DNA of 64,000 nucleotides, taken from NCBI RefSeq assembly GCF_001653235.2, contig NC_035791.1, positions 6,014,001 through 6,078,000 on the forward strand, read 5' to 3'. Origin of the DNA: Pochonia chlamydosporia 170 (Eukaryota; Ascomycota; Sordariomycetes; Hypocreales; Clavicipitaceae). The notes beneath the pieces were generated by a model that was given only the letters and a program-made list of their open reading frames with translations, was not told where the DNA came from and searched no databases. Shown piece by piece: positions 21,843 through 33,776 of the stretch. The translations under genes were made by a program, and so were the position numbers. How positions within the stretch are numbered: the stretch's first letter is position 1; every line of letters starts with the position of its first letter.

Positions 21843-23040
21843 AGTCTAGCGTATTGGTTGTTTCTAGAACCAGAAATCCTCTCATAGTCTATGACTGTCT
21901 AGAGTCTCTTCGGGTAATGACACAGGGGAGTTGAGTGGACTTCCTGCTTGAGTTCCAATACTAATATCTGTATCTTTATCTCACGGGCAGAGTATCAGTC
22001 ATGTCATCTGTAGAGGCTTAAGAATGTTGAACGTTTCTGGTGCTTCACGTATAACTTCCCTAATACCCATTGAACTTGGCCGTGTACCCGTGGCGACAAC
22101 ACAAAATGCCCCCGTCACTCATTTTATTGATGAAACCCGCTTGAAGATGATTAGAAACAATCCCAGTTGTATCGAATGTAAGAGTTTGAGCTGGTAAACG
22201 AATGATGGTGCCATTGAACTGTCAGTTGATCATGCTCTGCGGGCGCAAGAGATATGGCACTCAAGCCATCGACAAACTTGGAAGCATCAAGTAAAAAGCA
22301 TTGACCTTGACAAGATTGGATCGCCTTGTGGACCCTCAACCTCGGCCTTAACTGAATCAAGACCCTTGTGGAGGTGGAGGGCAGCTCCATAGTCTCGAAC
22401 AAAGGGATCTTCAACTCGGGTACTCTAGCAAGGGTAGTGACTCGCCCGTCTATCAAAAACGTTGTTCCTGTGACAGATTCCGTGCGAATTCGATAGTCCT
22501 TCGAAACGGCCCACAACGTTCAGCCTCAGTCAAAACGGACTAGTTTTCCCTTCACCAACCGCACAAAATGTCCGGTTCTGTTTCTAGATCTGGCATTGCG
22601 TCCGATGGGTGGCCCCGCCACAGATCCGCGTCTCTTTTGTAAAGGTGGTGAGGAACTTGCCCCTGGTTTCAGAGCAACTGACCTGCAGTTTCTGCTGGAC
22701 TGGTTGCGAAACTGCCGTATTAGCCGAGGCGCTGTGAACTTTGTGAGTGAAAAAAGCACCCCTGCCACGTGGATATCATTTATCTGCAATGGTCTGTACT
22801 GTGGCAGTTTGTCACAAGCGAGGAGCGGGCATGCGCAGAGGTGGAGTGGCTTTTGGGAGTTAAGCTGGATATTAGAATGTGCTACCCAGCTCAATATTCT
22901 TGAACCCTGCCAGTAGTTTGGTTGTTTGCGTCTCCTGCGATGCCAAGTCCCATATTCACATGGCAGGCAAGGTGATGCTCTTCATGCAGAAACGATCCAA
23001 AAAGCAAATTTGTTCAATCTTTTGAGTTGTCTTTTCCGCT
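21843..23040. other. Intergenic, nothing supported
   Basis: Overlapping frames of about 105-122 codons on both strands (22151-22916) have no recognisable motif or exon structure. The right end should hold the promoter of the 7TM gene. Confidence 0.35.
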
Positions 23041-24265
23041 ATGGGTAACGATCGTGGTCCTCAGATGACGGGAGTCATTATTACTCTCTTTGTCACATCC
23101 ATAATAACTGGCGTGCTGCGTTTCTACACCCACGGTGTCATCATCAAGCGCTTCTTTGCAGAAGACTACATCACTTTCTTCACACTGGTATGTAGGGATG
23201 GGGATAAAGTCCACCAGAGATAACGTTAACCAGTGCTAGTTACTATACACCGGTTACACAACAGTCAGCCTTCTCGCCGTGGCACACGGCCTAGGGAAAC
23301 ACAATGTCGACGTACCTCCAGAAGATCGCCCCACGGCAATAATGTATCGATGGCTCGCCTCGCTCTTCTACATCGTTATATCGCTCCTGACGAAGTGGAT
23401 CGTCGGGCTTTTCCTCTTGCGAATCTGTCCGCGCAAACGATGGCGGCAAATTACAATCTGGACGATTTTAGGCTCCGTAACCGTGTTCAGCATTCTATAC
23501 TTTTTCTTTGACATTTTCAGCTGTCAGCCTGTTACGTATGAGTGGACAAGATACAATCCAGTACCAGCGGAGGGAACATGCAACGCTACCACCTTTGCGA
23601 CAGTTACGACATACATCGCGGCCGTGTTGAACATTGTGGCGGACTGGGTACTGCCCGCTCTACCAGCAACCCTGGTGTGGAAATCACAGATTGAGCATCG
23701 AATGAAGATTTCAATTATTGCGCTGCTATGTCTGGGCTCGACGTAGGTTGCGTCTTATTATGCTTGGAGTTTTTTATACTGACTTGGGTGTAGTGCATCG
23801 ATCGCAACGATTGTTCGCATTCCGTACGCAGATGGCATCTTGGATAATCCAGATTACCTCTACACATTCACCGATCTCGGTATCTGGAGCACTGTAGAGA
23901 TTGGAGTGGCCTTGACAGCATCAAATCTTGCCACGTTGAAGCCCTTGATGCGCAAACTACGCGTCTTCAAGAGCATGTCCAGCATCACGCATTACGGTAG
24001 TAAAAGCCAACCAGTTGGTGGTGCTGGCGGCACAGCTGGACATGCCCCGAGCCGATCAAAATCATTCGTCAATGGTAATAACCATATAACAATTACTGGG
24101 GCGGCTTCGGCTCGCGAGTCGAGAGGTGTAAGATGGAATCGAAGAGAGTCGATGGAGTTGGAGTTGGTTGATAAGCGGGATGGCACGAGTAGCGAGGGGA
24201 AAAGCGACGTTGAAAAGAGTCGTGACAGTAATGGTGGGGAGGTTCCTTCATGGCTTAATGTTTGA
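23041..24265 (+). CDS. Rhodopsin-domain (SAT4-like) 7TM protein
   Basis: Three exons (23041-23187, 23240-23742, 23794-24265; introns of 52 and 51 nt) encode a 373-residue integral membrane protein of the fungal rhodopsin-like/SAT4 group, related in architecture to Pth11-type receptors. Hydrophobic segments begin with GVIITLFVTSIITGVLRF and continue through LLYTGYTTVSLLAVA, WLASLFYIVISLLTKWIVGL, ITIWTILGSVTVFSILYFFF, YIAAVLNIVADWVLPALP, MKISIIALLCLGSTASIATI and WSTVEIGVALTASNLATLKP. Family hallmarks are AEDYITF after TM1, AHGLGKH after TM2, and the WSTVEIGVALTASNLATL segment. There is no N-terminal CFEM domain. The soluble C-terminal ~110 residues are Gly/Ser-rich and charged. Ligand and partner are unknown. 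Confidence 0.88.
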
Positions 24266-25417
24266 TGTATTTTCCTGGTCCTAAGCAAAGCGATTGTATA
24301 TAGAGTTTTATGGATTACACGATTTAATGGCCGAATATGGCTAGCAGATGGCCAGGCTTTAAAGGTTACTTTAGCCCATGTTGTGCTACGGTTGCGGATG
24401 CATAACTAAGTTACCAACTTAGATACCAGGATAACTTGGTGTTGCTCTTAAATATCGGAGACATCTGCAAATGAACCGACTCACATGAAGCGGAATACCA
24501 AAGTCAGCGCCAAGGGCGATTCGGCAATTATCTTGTACTCTCAACTCTACCACCACGGAAGTACGCATTACTTTATCAGACCGTACAAATCTCGCCTATC
24601 TTCACAGGAAGTAAGACATTTGCACAAACACTAGTTTGGATGTCTTGGTACTCACACTCAGAGTCTGGGATTCGTCATCACATGAAGCTATTGAAGATTC
24701 AATTATCTGTTGAAACGTACACTATGCAAATGCGAACAATGAGCAAATACAAAGCAAGCTTTAGCGAACCAGTAATGAACCGATCAGGACCCAGCTTAAA
24801 GCTCGGTCCCATAATTACAGAGCCGTGTTAACTTATTCAATTTCTTCCAGCCAGTCACATGGTAGGTTGGGCACGGGCACCAACTTTGAAGAGGTTGACA
24901 TCTTACTGGAACCCGTGCGTCTATCCGCATCATCAGTCACTTTCACATCTTGTGGCAACTAAACAACATAAACGGCTCTCTTGAGGTTTGCCCGTAGACT
25001 ATTGTCTACATTTAGAACGATTTTATCAAGGACCTTGTGAGATTTGCTTATACTGTGAGGTTGGGAGACAGAGCAAGAGAGAGATAGATAACGGCAATCA
25101 GACGGTCTGACAGGAGAGCATATAGTAGGGTAACCTAGATGAGCGAGATATATGTGTGATAATAATCTAACTAAGCTATCGAACTAGGAGACTTCTGGAG
25201 GGTCGAGATCAGCTTAGCCCCAATCATGGGCTGCAAGTTGGGACGGGGCAGGAGGCTGGCCAGATGTCAGTTGCAGCCTTAGGCACTCAAGTGCTCCCTC
25301 CAGTCCCCAGGCCAGCCACTACCAAGATCAATCGCTCCGCGCGCTCACGATCGAAACCACAATCGTTTATGCCTGTACGCCTCTCGTTACGTCACATTTG
25401 GGCAGCTTGGATTGCCA
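24266..25417. other. Intergenic, nothing supported
   Basis: This 1.15-kb stretch holds no frame longer than about 63 codons with any recognisable feature and no clear repeat. Confidence 0.45.
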
Positions 25418-26434
25418 ATGAATGCCGTCTTCGAAAATAATCAACGCAATGCTGTGATCCGCGTTGCTGCATACCATCGTTTTGACTTCGATGTTGCACT
25501 CATCCGGTCGACTCCAGGCGAGCATGATCTGATCCGTTCTTCCATCGCTGAACCTTTCCCTTCCACGGCTCGTTCAAAAATTGGCATTCTTGAATGCCTT
25601 CCCATAGAGCTTCTCAGGGTTGTCTGCCTCGAGCTAGACGTACGTTCCTGCTTTAATTTTCGTCAGACAAACCGACGGGCCCGTCAAGTTGTTTGCAGCT
25701 TGTATGAATATCACGTCGTGGCCCAGTACGCATTGGAAAGCCTTCGTGCCGTCCTCCGAACGGACATTTCTCCCTACGTTACGATATCCGACCTCTACCG
25801 GGCGCTTTGCACTCGAAACTGCGACCTCTGTCGTAGCGAATTTGGGGGTTTTTTGTTTCTGCTCTCTGTTACCCGCTGCTGCTTCAATTGCATTAAATCG
25901 TCAACTCGTCTACGCGTAGTTTCAGTCGCAGCTCTCACCAAAAGTGCGGGTATTTCTCGCCGTAAGCTGCATGGTCTCTTGCCCGTGTTGCGTACGCTAC
26001 CCGGAACATACGCGATGGAGCAGCAAACCAGGAAACGCAGAATCGGAGTAGTGTCACATGAACATGCTATAGACGCTTTATGCACGCTTGGTCTCTCCCC
26101 CAAAGGAGCAGCATCTATTGTCTCCAGTATCGGTGAGTTTCATATAGGGAGGTTCATGGCTTCAACGCCGTTGCCACTCTTTGACCCGGCAAAAACTGAG
26201 ACTCAACAAGGAATTTGTTGCAAAGGTTGTCAAATTGCAGTCGAAGAAGCAGTAGATGATCGGCCTCTGGATTTATACAGACGTCGTGACCAAGTCTATT
26301 CTATGGAGGGGTACTTGAATCATTTTCTGGAATGCCCGCAATCCATTAGACTATGGAAGACTAGTAATGGGGGGACTGTTGCCGTCGACGAGCCAGAGTT
26401 TACGCGGAGATGTGGTTACTTGGCCCATGTCTAA
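25418..26434 (+). CDS. F-box domain protein
   Basis: This intronless gene encodes a 338-residue F-box protein. The F-box spans about residues 56-95, starting at GILECLPIELLRVVCLELDV and continuing with SCFNFRQTNRRARQVV. F-box proteins recruit substrates to SCF ubiquitin ligases through Skp1. After the box come cysteine pairs (RNCDLCRSEF, CCFNC) that may bind zinc, and a later CCKGCQIAVEE segment. The start is the ATG at 25418, followed by NAVFENNQRN. Its stop lies immediately before a decayed gene of a different F-box-type family, so the two may share an origin or simply adjoin. Confidence 0.8.
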   Translation: MNAVFENNQRNAVIRVAAYHRFDFDVALIRSTPGEHDLIRSSIAEPFPSTARSKIGILECLPIELLRVVCLELDVRSCFNFRQTNRRARQVVCSLYEYHVVAQYALESLRAVLRTDISPYVTISDLYRALCTRNCDLCRSEFGGFLFLLSVTRCCFNCIKSSTRLRVVSVAALTKSAGISRRKLHGLLPVLRTLPGTYAMEQQTRKRRIGVVSHEHAIDALCTLGLSPKGAASIVSSIGEFHIGRFMASTPLPLFDPAKTETQQGICCKGCQIAVEEAVDDRPLDLYRRRDQVYSMEGYLNHFLECPQSIRLWKTSNGGTVAVDEPEFTRRCGYLAHV

Positions 26435-28163
26435 GTGAATGGTTTTGTAGACATGGCGACGGGTTTGCGCCTGTGTTTCACAGGGAATGTGTTTCGTATT
26501 CAGGGCCTCCTCCAGTTGAATTGTCAGCCCTGACCGTCTGCGATTTCGATCCGGCACCAGTAAAAGCGATTGTAGACGCCAAGACTATATCTGAGGCACA
26601 TATCAATCACACCAGTGAACATGTTCGACCAGATCTGCCCTATCGACTCGCCTGTCTACCTGTCGAGATACGACTAGACGTGATGAAACATCTCACGAAA
26701 TGCTGAGGCACTGTCTCTACCTTGGTGTTGAGCATAACAGAGCCGCGAACAACAGAAGTGTATGTGTCAAAAAGAATTTGGGCTTCATTCGTGAAGGTTA
26801 ACAACAAGTACTACATCACTTCCTTATCTAACGAGAAACCTCAACCCAATAAGGGCACGACCCAAGTCCTTATTCACAAGCCAACGTCCACTGAAGTCAT
26901 CGACATAGCTTATATTGCACGTGATACCTGGGGCGTTAAAGGGTCGTTCTTAGCTTGCTCAACAGGGGAGATTAAATTATCCAAATGGGAGGACACTTTG
27001 TGGTAATCATTGCACATACCAACCACGGTCGGTAAACTTGTGGCCAAAAATGATGTCAGTATTCAACCCTCAGTAAAACATTGCCGGTTACGAACGAGTC
27101 AATATCTCTCCAGGGACTCAAAATAAGGAGCTTGGTGTACCACCATGAAGGCGGTAAGATAGAAGGCTTGAAAACATTGTGGTCTTCTCCGGCCTTTTCT
27201 TTTTGGATACCTCTCATGTAAAATTCAAGACACGCCCGGACTTCGACGGATGACGTCCATTATCGTAAACGACGGAGACGTTACCGGATTCTCGGTTCTA
27301 TTCAATGGATGGACGTCATTTTTACATGCGCATAGGCCCCGGGGGGCGAAATCCTTTTACAAAGTCCCATTATCCACAAGATGTTATGCAATATGGCTCT
27401 ATATGCCCCTGTTGCGTGGGGGATAGTTGTCTCAAGTCTGGCGTCGGCATGCCAAACTTCCTTCAAGGAGCTCCTTTGTTGTAAGTTACCCAGCGTATCT
27501 AAAAAACATTGGAGTTAACTTCTTTGTGGCTCGTGACGAATACGGGCCGTACCTTGGTGATGAGCTACTACCCGGCTCCGTATCGCGCATCGCACTCATA
27601 TGATCTGTTGGCGGTCTTGCCAAATACACCCACGGTTTTGTGCTATGACCTGAGCCATGATTTTCTAAGGGTGACATTTAGTTGCCATATCCCCCTTGGG
27701 CGACTAGACAATACCGAAACAACCCTTGCGTTTACCGCAACCTTTGTCAGATTATCCGCTTTACGGCTGTGTTATGGACGATATTTTCTACTCCGGTGCG
27801 TCACTCGAAGATGTAGCTGAACTTCAAGTATGTCGAGTTGCAACGAAGATTACTGGCATGATTCCAAGTTATTCCAACGGCACACGTGCTACTCTTGGCT
27901 GGGTTCGTTTGGACTGTGTAGACACTTTGGAAATAACCAACGCCTCGGGATTTTAATTGCTCGTGGCAGGAGACTACCATGGTTTTCCACAAGTCATCGA
28001 TATCACTTTTACGAATCCTGTCGACTTGGATGAATACTTTGCAGTCGAGTGGCAAGGGACATTGGAGTGGTGGTTCTCATGTAGACAATGCCAGCTACAT
28101 TATGAGGGAAGAGAGACGCAAGGCCGGCGTCCGTGCTCCATACGAAAGAAAGGATTCGATTAG
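26435..28163 (+). pseudogene. Decayed F-box-type gene
   Basis: Successive segments correspond, in order, to a common fungal F-box family. RHGDGFAPVFHREC is the HDxC-like N-terminal block; LACLPVEIRLDVMKHLTK is the F-box start and is cut by a TGA at 26704-26706. The same frame continues with KRIWASFVKVNNKYYITSLS and IDIAYIARDTWGVKGSFLAC, then ends at TAA (27004-27006). A later frame carries YSNGTRATLGWVRLDCVDTL, is interrupted by TAA at 27954-27956, and resumes with EWQGTLEWWFSCRQCQLHYE, the family's C-terminal block. Three in-frame stops, at least one frame change and a shortened F-box make a functional product very unlikely. The order of blocks is intact, so this is a relatively young pseudogene. 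Confidence 0.75.
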
Positions 28164-28491
28164 CTTGCCATTGCGGCTCCCTCTCATCTCTGCTGTCCAA
28201 CATTTACGATTTTTGCCGTGTCCGTTTTCTTTCTATATTGTGTAATGGGCAAGGGCAGAGGCGTTTACTTTGATAGTACTTTTAAGTTTAGGACACCGAA
28301 GGCAAGTCAAGGGATACCAATACGAAGAAGGGGATGACGACCAAGTAATACTCTTGCAAGTAATGACACCTTTATCACACACTGACTTTAACTGGCAGCA
28401 TAAAAATCTATAATCATCACGGAAACAAAATAGAAATACAATACGGATGCACCTTGAAACAGACTGCAGTGGCCTGAACACTTGCCTAAAT
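28164..28491. other. Convergent intergenic, nothing supported
   Basis: This gap separates the pseudogene remnant from the 3' end of the amidase. Nothing is seen. Confidence 0.4.
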
Positions 28492-30695
28492 CTAAACTAA
28501 CGGCCCTGTCCGAGCAACTCTAATAGCACCGCTATGATACAAGTCCTCGATAAGATCCAACACCATGAAATCGCATCCCTTTGCAGCCAGAATATCAACA
28601 GCCAACGGCAGACTCTGGTTCTTCAGTGTTGAATCCGAAAAGGTAGCCTCACCAAGATCAAAGCTTCCAAGGGTAATGGAATAGTCAGGCAAGTCGGCGA
28701 CAGATGCAAGCCGACCGGCATAAACAGAGTATGGTGGTGACACTGTCGCTTTCTCAAGTTCTTTACGAGATGACTCGCACGCTTCTTCGGATGCCATCGT
28801 TGTGTTACAACTGATGGTTACGTTCTGTTTGAGAATCTCAATCTTTTGCTGAGATACGGTTCCAATCAGTTTTGCGATGTATGGGTTAGACGTGCTAAGA
28901 GATGTCAGCACTACATTGTGGATAACGGGAGGATGAGTGTGTACTCTTTGGATACGTCCGGCTTGTACGACTTGGACGGTAGGGTGAAATAGAGATAGAT
29001 GGCATTCGAGCATGTGTCCTTATCGGCTTTAAGAAACCTTCTGCCGACCCAATCGGTAATCCCAGCCTTGTCATTCAGATCACTCGTATGGTCGTGCTCC
29101 GTCAAGGAGGCATTGACTAGTTGCCAGCCCAAACGCACATCGGGTACCATATGAGGAAAGTCTCCGTCGTGGGTTTCCATATATTTCTTTACGAAGCCTT
29201 TCCCAAACGTGTTCCATTGCTCATACCGCGTAAGTTTATTATAAATTAGATCAACAGCGTTTGCAATTGGTGTGGTGTTGAACGCAGCAGGTGTGCTCTT
29301 GTTCCATCCGTCGTCAATTGAGAAAGTAGATATGTTAGCAGATAACCTCTTTGACAACCGGTTGAGAAATTTTGTTACTGCGGTCGCCATTTCGGGATGC
29401 TTCAGTTTCGCCTCAGATAACTCCTTTGCACTTGATGGATCAATAAAGATCTTCTTCGGATACTTGTTGTACCCCATGAAAGACCCGGCGTAAAGCACTT
29501 TGTTGATCTTGGACCACAACAACGGATCCCGAGCAAGTAGCCCAACCGTATCCATGGCAGGACTCAGCGGAATGATTCCAGCCAGATCAACTGCACCACG
29601 TGTTGGTCGATTTCCGTAAACGCCATTCCACTGAGCAGGTCCACGAACCGAACCCCCCGTGTCACTGCCCATGCTCGCATCAAGCCAGTCGTAGGCGGCG
29701 ACGGACGCCCCAGAGCCACCGGAGCTGTCGCTCGGAGAGTTGTACCCGTCTCCTCGTGGGTTAAACGGAAGCAGGTAGTCAATGTGATCGGTGATGAACA
29801 TGCCTCCAAATGCAAACTCGGATAACTTTGTTTTGCCAACTATGACCACGCCCGCGTCAATCAGCTTTTGAACGGCTATTGCGGTTTTGTTCTTGACATT
29901 GCTCATTTCGTAATAGGCCCGGTTCCCACCGCTTGTTTTGAGGCCCTTCAGATCAAAGAGGTCTTTGATGGCCATTCGTACGCCAGCTAGTGGCTTCTCT
30001 GGTGTTGGAGTGTAGTACAATCGGGATGGAACAGCGATTGTGAGTGCTGCAGCAGACATGACGGCAGCACGTAGAGGCTCATGATTCCCTTGTGGCTCTT
30101 GATAGGATGACTGTTTTCTTTAGTGTCCAAGTAGAGAAGAGTATATACGATAACTTACTTGAATAAAGGCTTGATTAGTGTCCACATATAGACGGTAAGC
30201 TTGGTATGCGTTGCCCGTCGTGGGATCCAGAAAATACGGTCCGGGAGGCACCCAATGATTAGACATCTCATAAAGTTCGGATACATTGTACTCAGGTGTC
30301 AATCGCTTCTGCAAATTTGTTTCCGCAACTGCTTGCGAGGATTGGATATAGAGAACTTTTGAGGAGCTTAGCAAGGCAACGTGCCCGCATGTAGATCTGT
30401 GAACTTGACTACCTTCAGTAAAAGAAGATGTCCATACATCGTCAGCCTTTTCATAAGTATTCAGGATCCGTTTCACCGCTTCGGAATCGGCAGTGCCATT
30501 GAAACTCAGAGCAGTAACCGGCACCAAGCCACCCTTGCCCCTGCCAGTGGTGGTATTCCAAGACCGCAAATTCCAAGCTGGGGTAGGGGGGACAAAATAC
30601 TCATATTTGCCCAATTGCACCTGTCTAGAAACTACAGTTGCGGCAGCAGCAGAGAAGAGCAAAAGCCCCAACTGAACGAAGAACACCGAAAGCAT
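28492..30695 (-). CDS. Secreted amidase-signature enzyme
   Basis: Three exons (30695-30159, 30110-28945, 28894-28492; introns of 48 and 50 nt) encode a 701-residue protein. Residues 1-20 ([20 protein letters not shown]) form a signal peptide. An N-terminal extension of about 170 residues with no catalytic motif precedes the amidase-signature domain, an arrangement known in fungal amidases. The catalytic Ser-cisSer-Lys triad is visible: Lys in [11 protein letters not shown] (~228), cis-Ser in [12 protein letters not shown] (~309) and nucleophile Ser in [13 protein letters not shown] (~333). The enzyme should hydrolyse an amide outside the cell or in the secretory route. The second intron has a CTGAC branch site and restores the C-terminal frame ([20 protein letters not shown]). 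A TATAAAA box lies 63 bp upstream. Confidence 0.9.
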
Positions 30696-31992
30696 GATAA
30701 AGCACTATGAGTGGATATTCAATGCAAAACTCTAGTATACAATGGAAGCGTCGACCATTTTATACCTCCCATTCGCAGCACAACCATCATCGGTCGGTCA
30801 ACATCCGGTTGCGCCTTTTTAATTGCTATCCCTCGCCTGGTCGAATGATGTAGTTGTGCTTACTCTTTTAATGGACGACCTGCCAATCATGACAATCAGA
30901 ATTCCCGGTTCCCCTGCAGTTCCCTTTGCGGGGAGGCTTTAGGTATGAGCGAAATTCTAGCAACTTACAGGGTTCCTTTCCTAAGCTTCCAGAAAGTGAG
31001 GCTGCAACTGACGGAAGTGAAAACGGCTTCTACAACGCGGTCTGTCGATCAAAGGATGTAGCGCCTAGGTTCGAAACGCTACGAGGGGATCGGTTAATAA
31101 AGCTCTACTTTTATCCAACGCAATGCGCCTAGCTTTTTCATTTGGCTTGTGACGCTCAGGTAATGAGAACGAGTCGGACTAACGCATGTAGAGGTTGACA
31201 CACCATTCGTCCCAAAACAGTTCCACAGCATTCCCGCTTAAGCAGGAGCAAAAACGAGAGAAATACTACAGAATACGCAGCATTTGCTGCCTTGCTAATA
31301 AAATCATTCTGTTATGTCTTTCTTAAGAATAAAAGACTATACTCACTAATGCATGCTAGCTACCAAATGCCATAGACTGGGAGAAATTCATACAGCGTAG
31401 TAAGAAGTGTTAGCTACATTCTGGTTCTTAATTCCAACAATCTCATTAATAGGATATGTTCTGATATATTCGTATTTATTTATTCGTTGTCCAATATTGC
31501 TAACTTGTAACCCCAGAAATCAGATGTTCGCAGGTTTCACGAAGCTAGGATGGGGTTAGATGCTTCGACAGAGAATCACATGCCGGCTCTAAGCAGCAGC
31601 TTCTCGATCCAACAGTTTAGCATGACGCAAAATGGATACCGACCAAATTTTGCCATTACGACTCAATGGTTGATAACATCTACGCGCTATTTATGATTGT
31701 GAATTTAATGATATGTGATAGCTCGATGAAGAGAACCACTAAGTTCTTCTACATTCCTGGTCTCATGAAACACAACACGGCATATAAGTTTAGTTGAGCG
31801 TGAATATTTGTTTTCTATTTGTCTTTTGTTAGGCTACATAAACATTTGAGTAGGGTGTCGCCGAATTCCACCACTGATATCTTTATGCTATTCTAATCTA
31901 TTCTAATTATCACATATTATATACCCATCCTGTATGCTTGCATCGGCAGCGCTCGTTGCTTCCCTCCCGTCACTGAATTTCGTGCTGCGAAC
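30696..31992. other. AT-rich intergenic
   Basis: Apart from the amidase promoter at the left, this 1.3 kb holds only short frames. The part from about 31280 to 31950 is visibly AT-rich. No repeat boundaries or transposon genes were found. Confidence 0.4.
30758..30764 (-). promoter_or_regulatory. TATA box of the amidase
   Basis: TATAAAA on the minus strand lies about 63 bp upstream of the amidase ATG. Confidence 0.5.
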
Positions 31993-33776
31993 TTAATCTT
32001 CTAACCCTTCCTGCCCGGCAACAGCCTTGGCAGCCTCTGCGTCCTTTGGCTTCTTGATACTTCGCCACTCAATGAATAACGCTGCCACCAACTGTGCCAA
32101 AGCAAGCGCCAAAGCACAGTAAAATATCCGTGTCAACGCATAGTTATACGCATTGATGACTCTGCCAAAGAACTGTGACGGCACAATATGTCGCAACTCC
32201 GTGGCACCAGTCCTGACAATAGACATGGGATCCAGTCCAGGGACGCCACTCAGCTGTTTTACCAGCAATGTAGACAAAATCGTTTGACCAACGGTGACAA
32301 ATATCGCACCACCCAGCTGTTGGGCAAAGAAAGTGATTGCCACACCAGTGGAAACGTCGTCCTTGGGCAATGTTGCCTGCACTGCAAGACCAACTGACTG
32401 CATGCCCAAGCCGACACCGAAACCAGTAAGGAACTGAAAGCCGATCCAATGATTTGATCCGGTGGTGGGGGTAAATGTGGTGAGCAAGCCCTCGCCAATG
32501 GCTGTGATGCAAGGGCAAATAATCATGAAGGGTGTGTAATATCCCAGCCTCTGAGTCCCTGCGCCGGAGACAATCGAAGCAACAACGAGACTGAGGACGA
32601 GAGGGATGGTGTAGATGCCAGATTTGACTGGGTCGACGCCCTTCGTCGCTTGGACTGTCTAGTATGTTAGCTAATTGTTGTCATTGTATTTGCGAATGGT
32701 ATCAGTAAAGATGACTTACACCACAGCGGTAGGTAGTACACTACCAACATCATTCCACCAGCCAAGAAGAGCATGTAAAAAGTACCGGCCAACATGGTCC
32801 TTTGCTTGATAATTCTGACAGGCAACGTCGCGGAATCGGGCATCTTTACCTGAACTATGGCGAAAACAGCAGCTGTGAGGCCAAACATGACGAACAGCAA
32901 GATGATGCGCCAGTTACTCCAAGGATATGTCGATCCACCCCACTGAAGCGCAAGAAGCAAACAAACCACGGAGGGCACGAAGAAGAATGTTCCCAATGGG
33001 TCAAGGCGCATGACTTGCTGTTTGAAAGTTGCTGGTTCATGCTTGGGACTCGCGGGATGCATGAATGCGAACAACAAGGCAAATGCCACAGCGCCAACCG
33101 GCAGGTTCAAGTAGAAGCACCATCGCCAAGTGACTCTCTCCGTGAAAGCACCTCCAATCAGCGGCCCTACAACGGAAGAAATTCCAAACACCATACCGAA
33201 TATTCCTTGAAACATGGGGCGTTTGTGAAGCGGCATCATGGGAATGACCGACATCATGGAACCTGTCCAGATACCTGCCGCTCCGATTCCAGCGATAGCG
33301 CGACCAACAATAAAAGAAGGTGAATTGGGCGCGGCGCCGCAAATGGCAGAGCCAACTTCAAAGATGATGATGGTTACGAGAAACGTCCATCTTGTGCTGT
33401 AGAATTTGTAGATTCTTCCGAATAGCAGCTGGCATGCTGCCGTTGTAAGCATGTACGCGGAAGCATACCAGCCAATATCTCCAAGGCTTTTAAACTCGTC
33501 AGTGATGCGAGGCACGGCCGTTGCTAGAATTGTGCGGTCCAATGCGACGAGGAACATGGAAACGAAGATGGATAAGATGATGAGCCAGAACTTGAGCGTT
33601 TTGGGTTGGTAGTTCTTTTCGGCTTCCGGGTCGTAACCTGGGCCTTGTTGTTGAGGCTTCTCAACATCTGGTTCGGTTACAGAATCTTGAGGCTCGGTTT
33701 CTTTAGAAGGTGTTGGAGGAGGTGAGGTGTCTGTTTTGTGTTTGTGGCCACTGGCTTTTTCGTCGAGTGCTGACAT
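31993..33776 (-). CDS. MFS multidrug/toxin efflux transporter (14-TM)
   Basis: Two exons (33776-32720 and 32654-31993, 65-nt intron with donor GTAAGT and acceptor GACAG) encode a 572-residue major facilitator of the drug:H+ antiporter (DHA2, 14-TM) class. After a charged ~65-residue N-terminus the first helix reads FWLIILSIFVSMFLVALDRT; motif A-like QLLFGRIYKFYSTRW and the antiporter motif C region GISSVVGPLIGGAFTE are present, followed by WRWCFYLNLPVGAVAF, a hallmark of this class. The splice restores LPLWFQATKGVDPVKSGIY. Such pumps export fungal metabolites or xenobiotics. The gene diverges from a Zn2Cys6 regulator across 1.1 kb, suggesting local regulation. Confidence 0.93.

Noticed and set aside
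22151..22916. Overlapping frames of about 105-122 codons on both strands
   Set aside because: They overlap each other on opposite strands, have no motifs, and look like chance frames.
31040..31100. B-box-like GGTTCGAAAC suggesting a tRNA gene
   Set aside because: No matching T-arm stem, A box or acceptor stem could be drawn around it.
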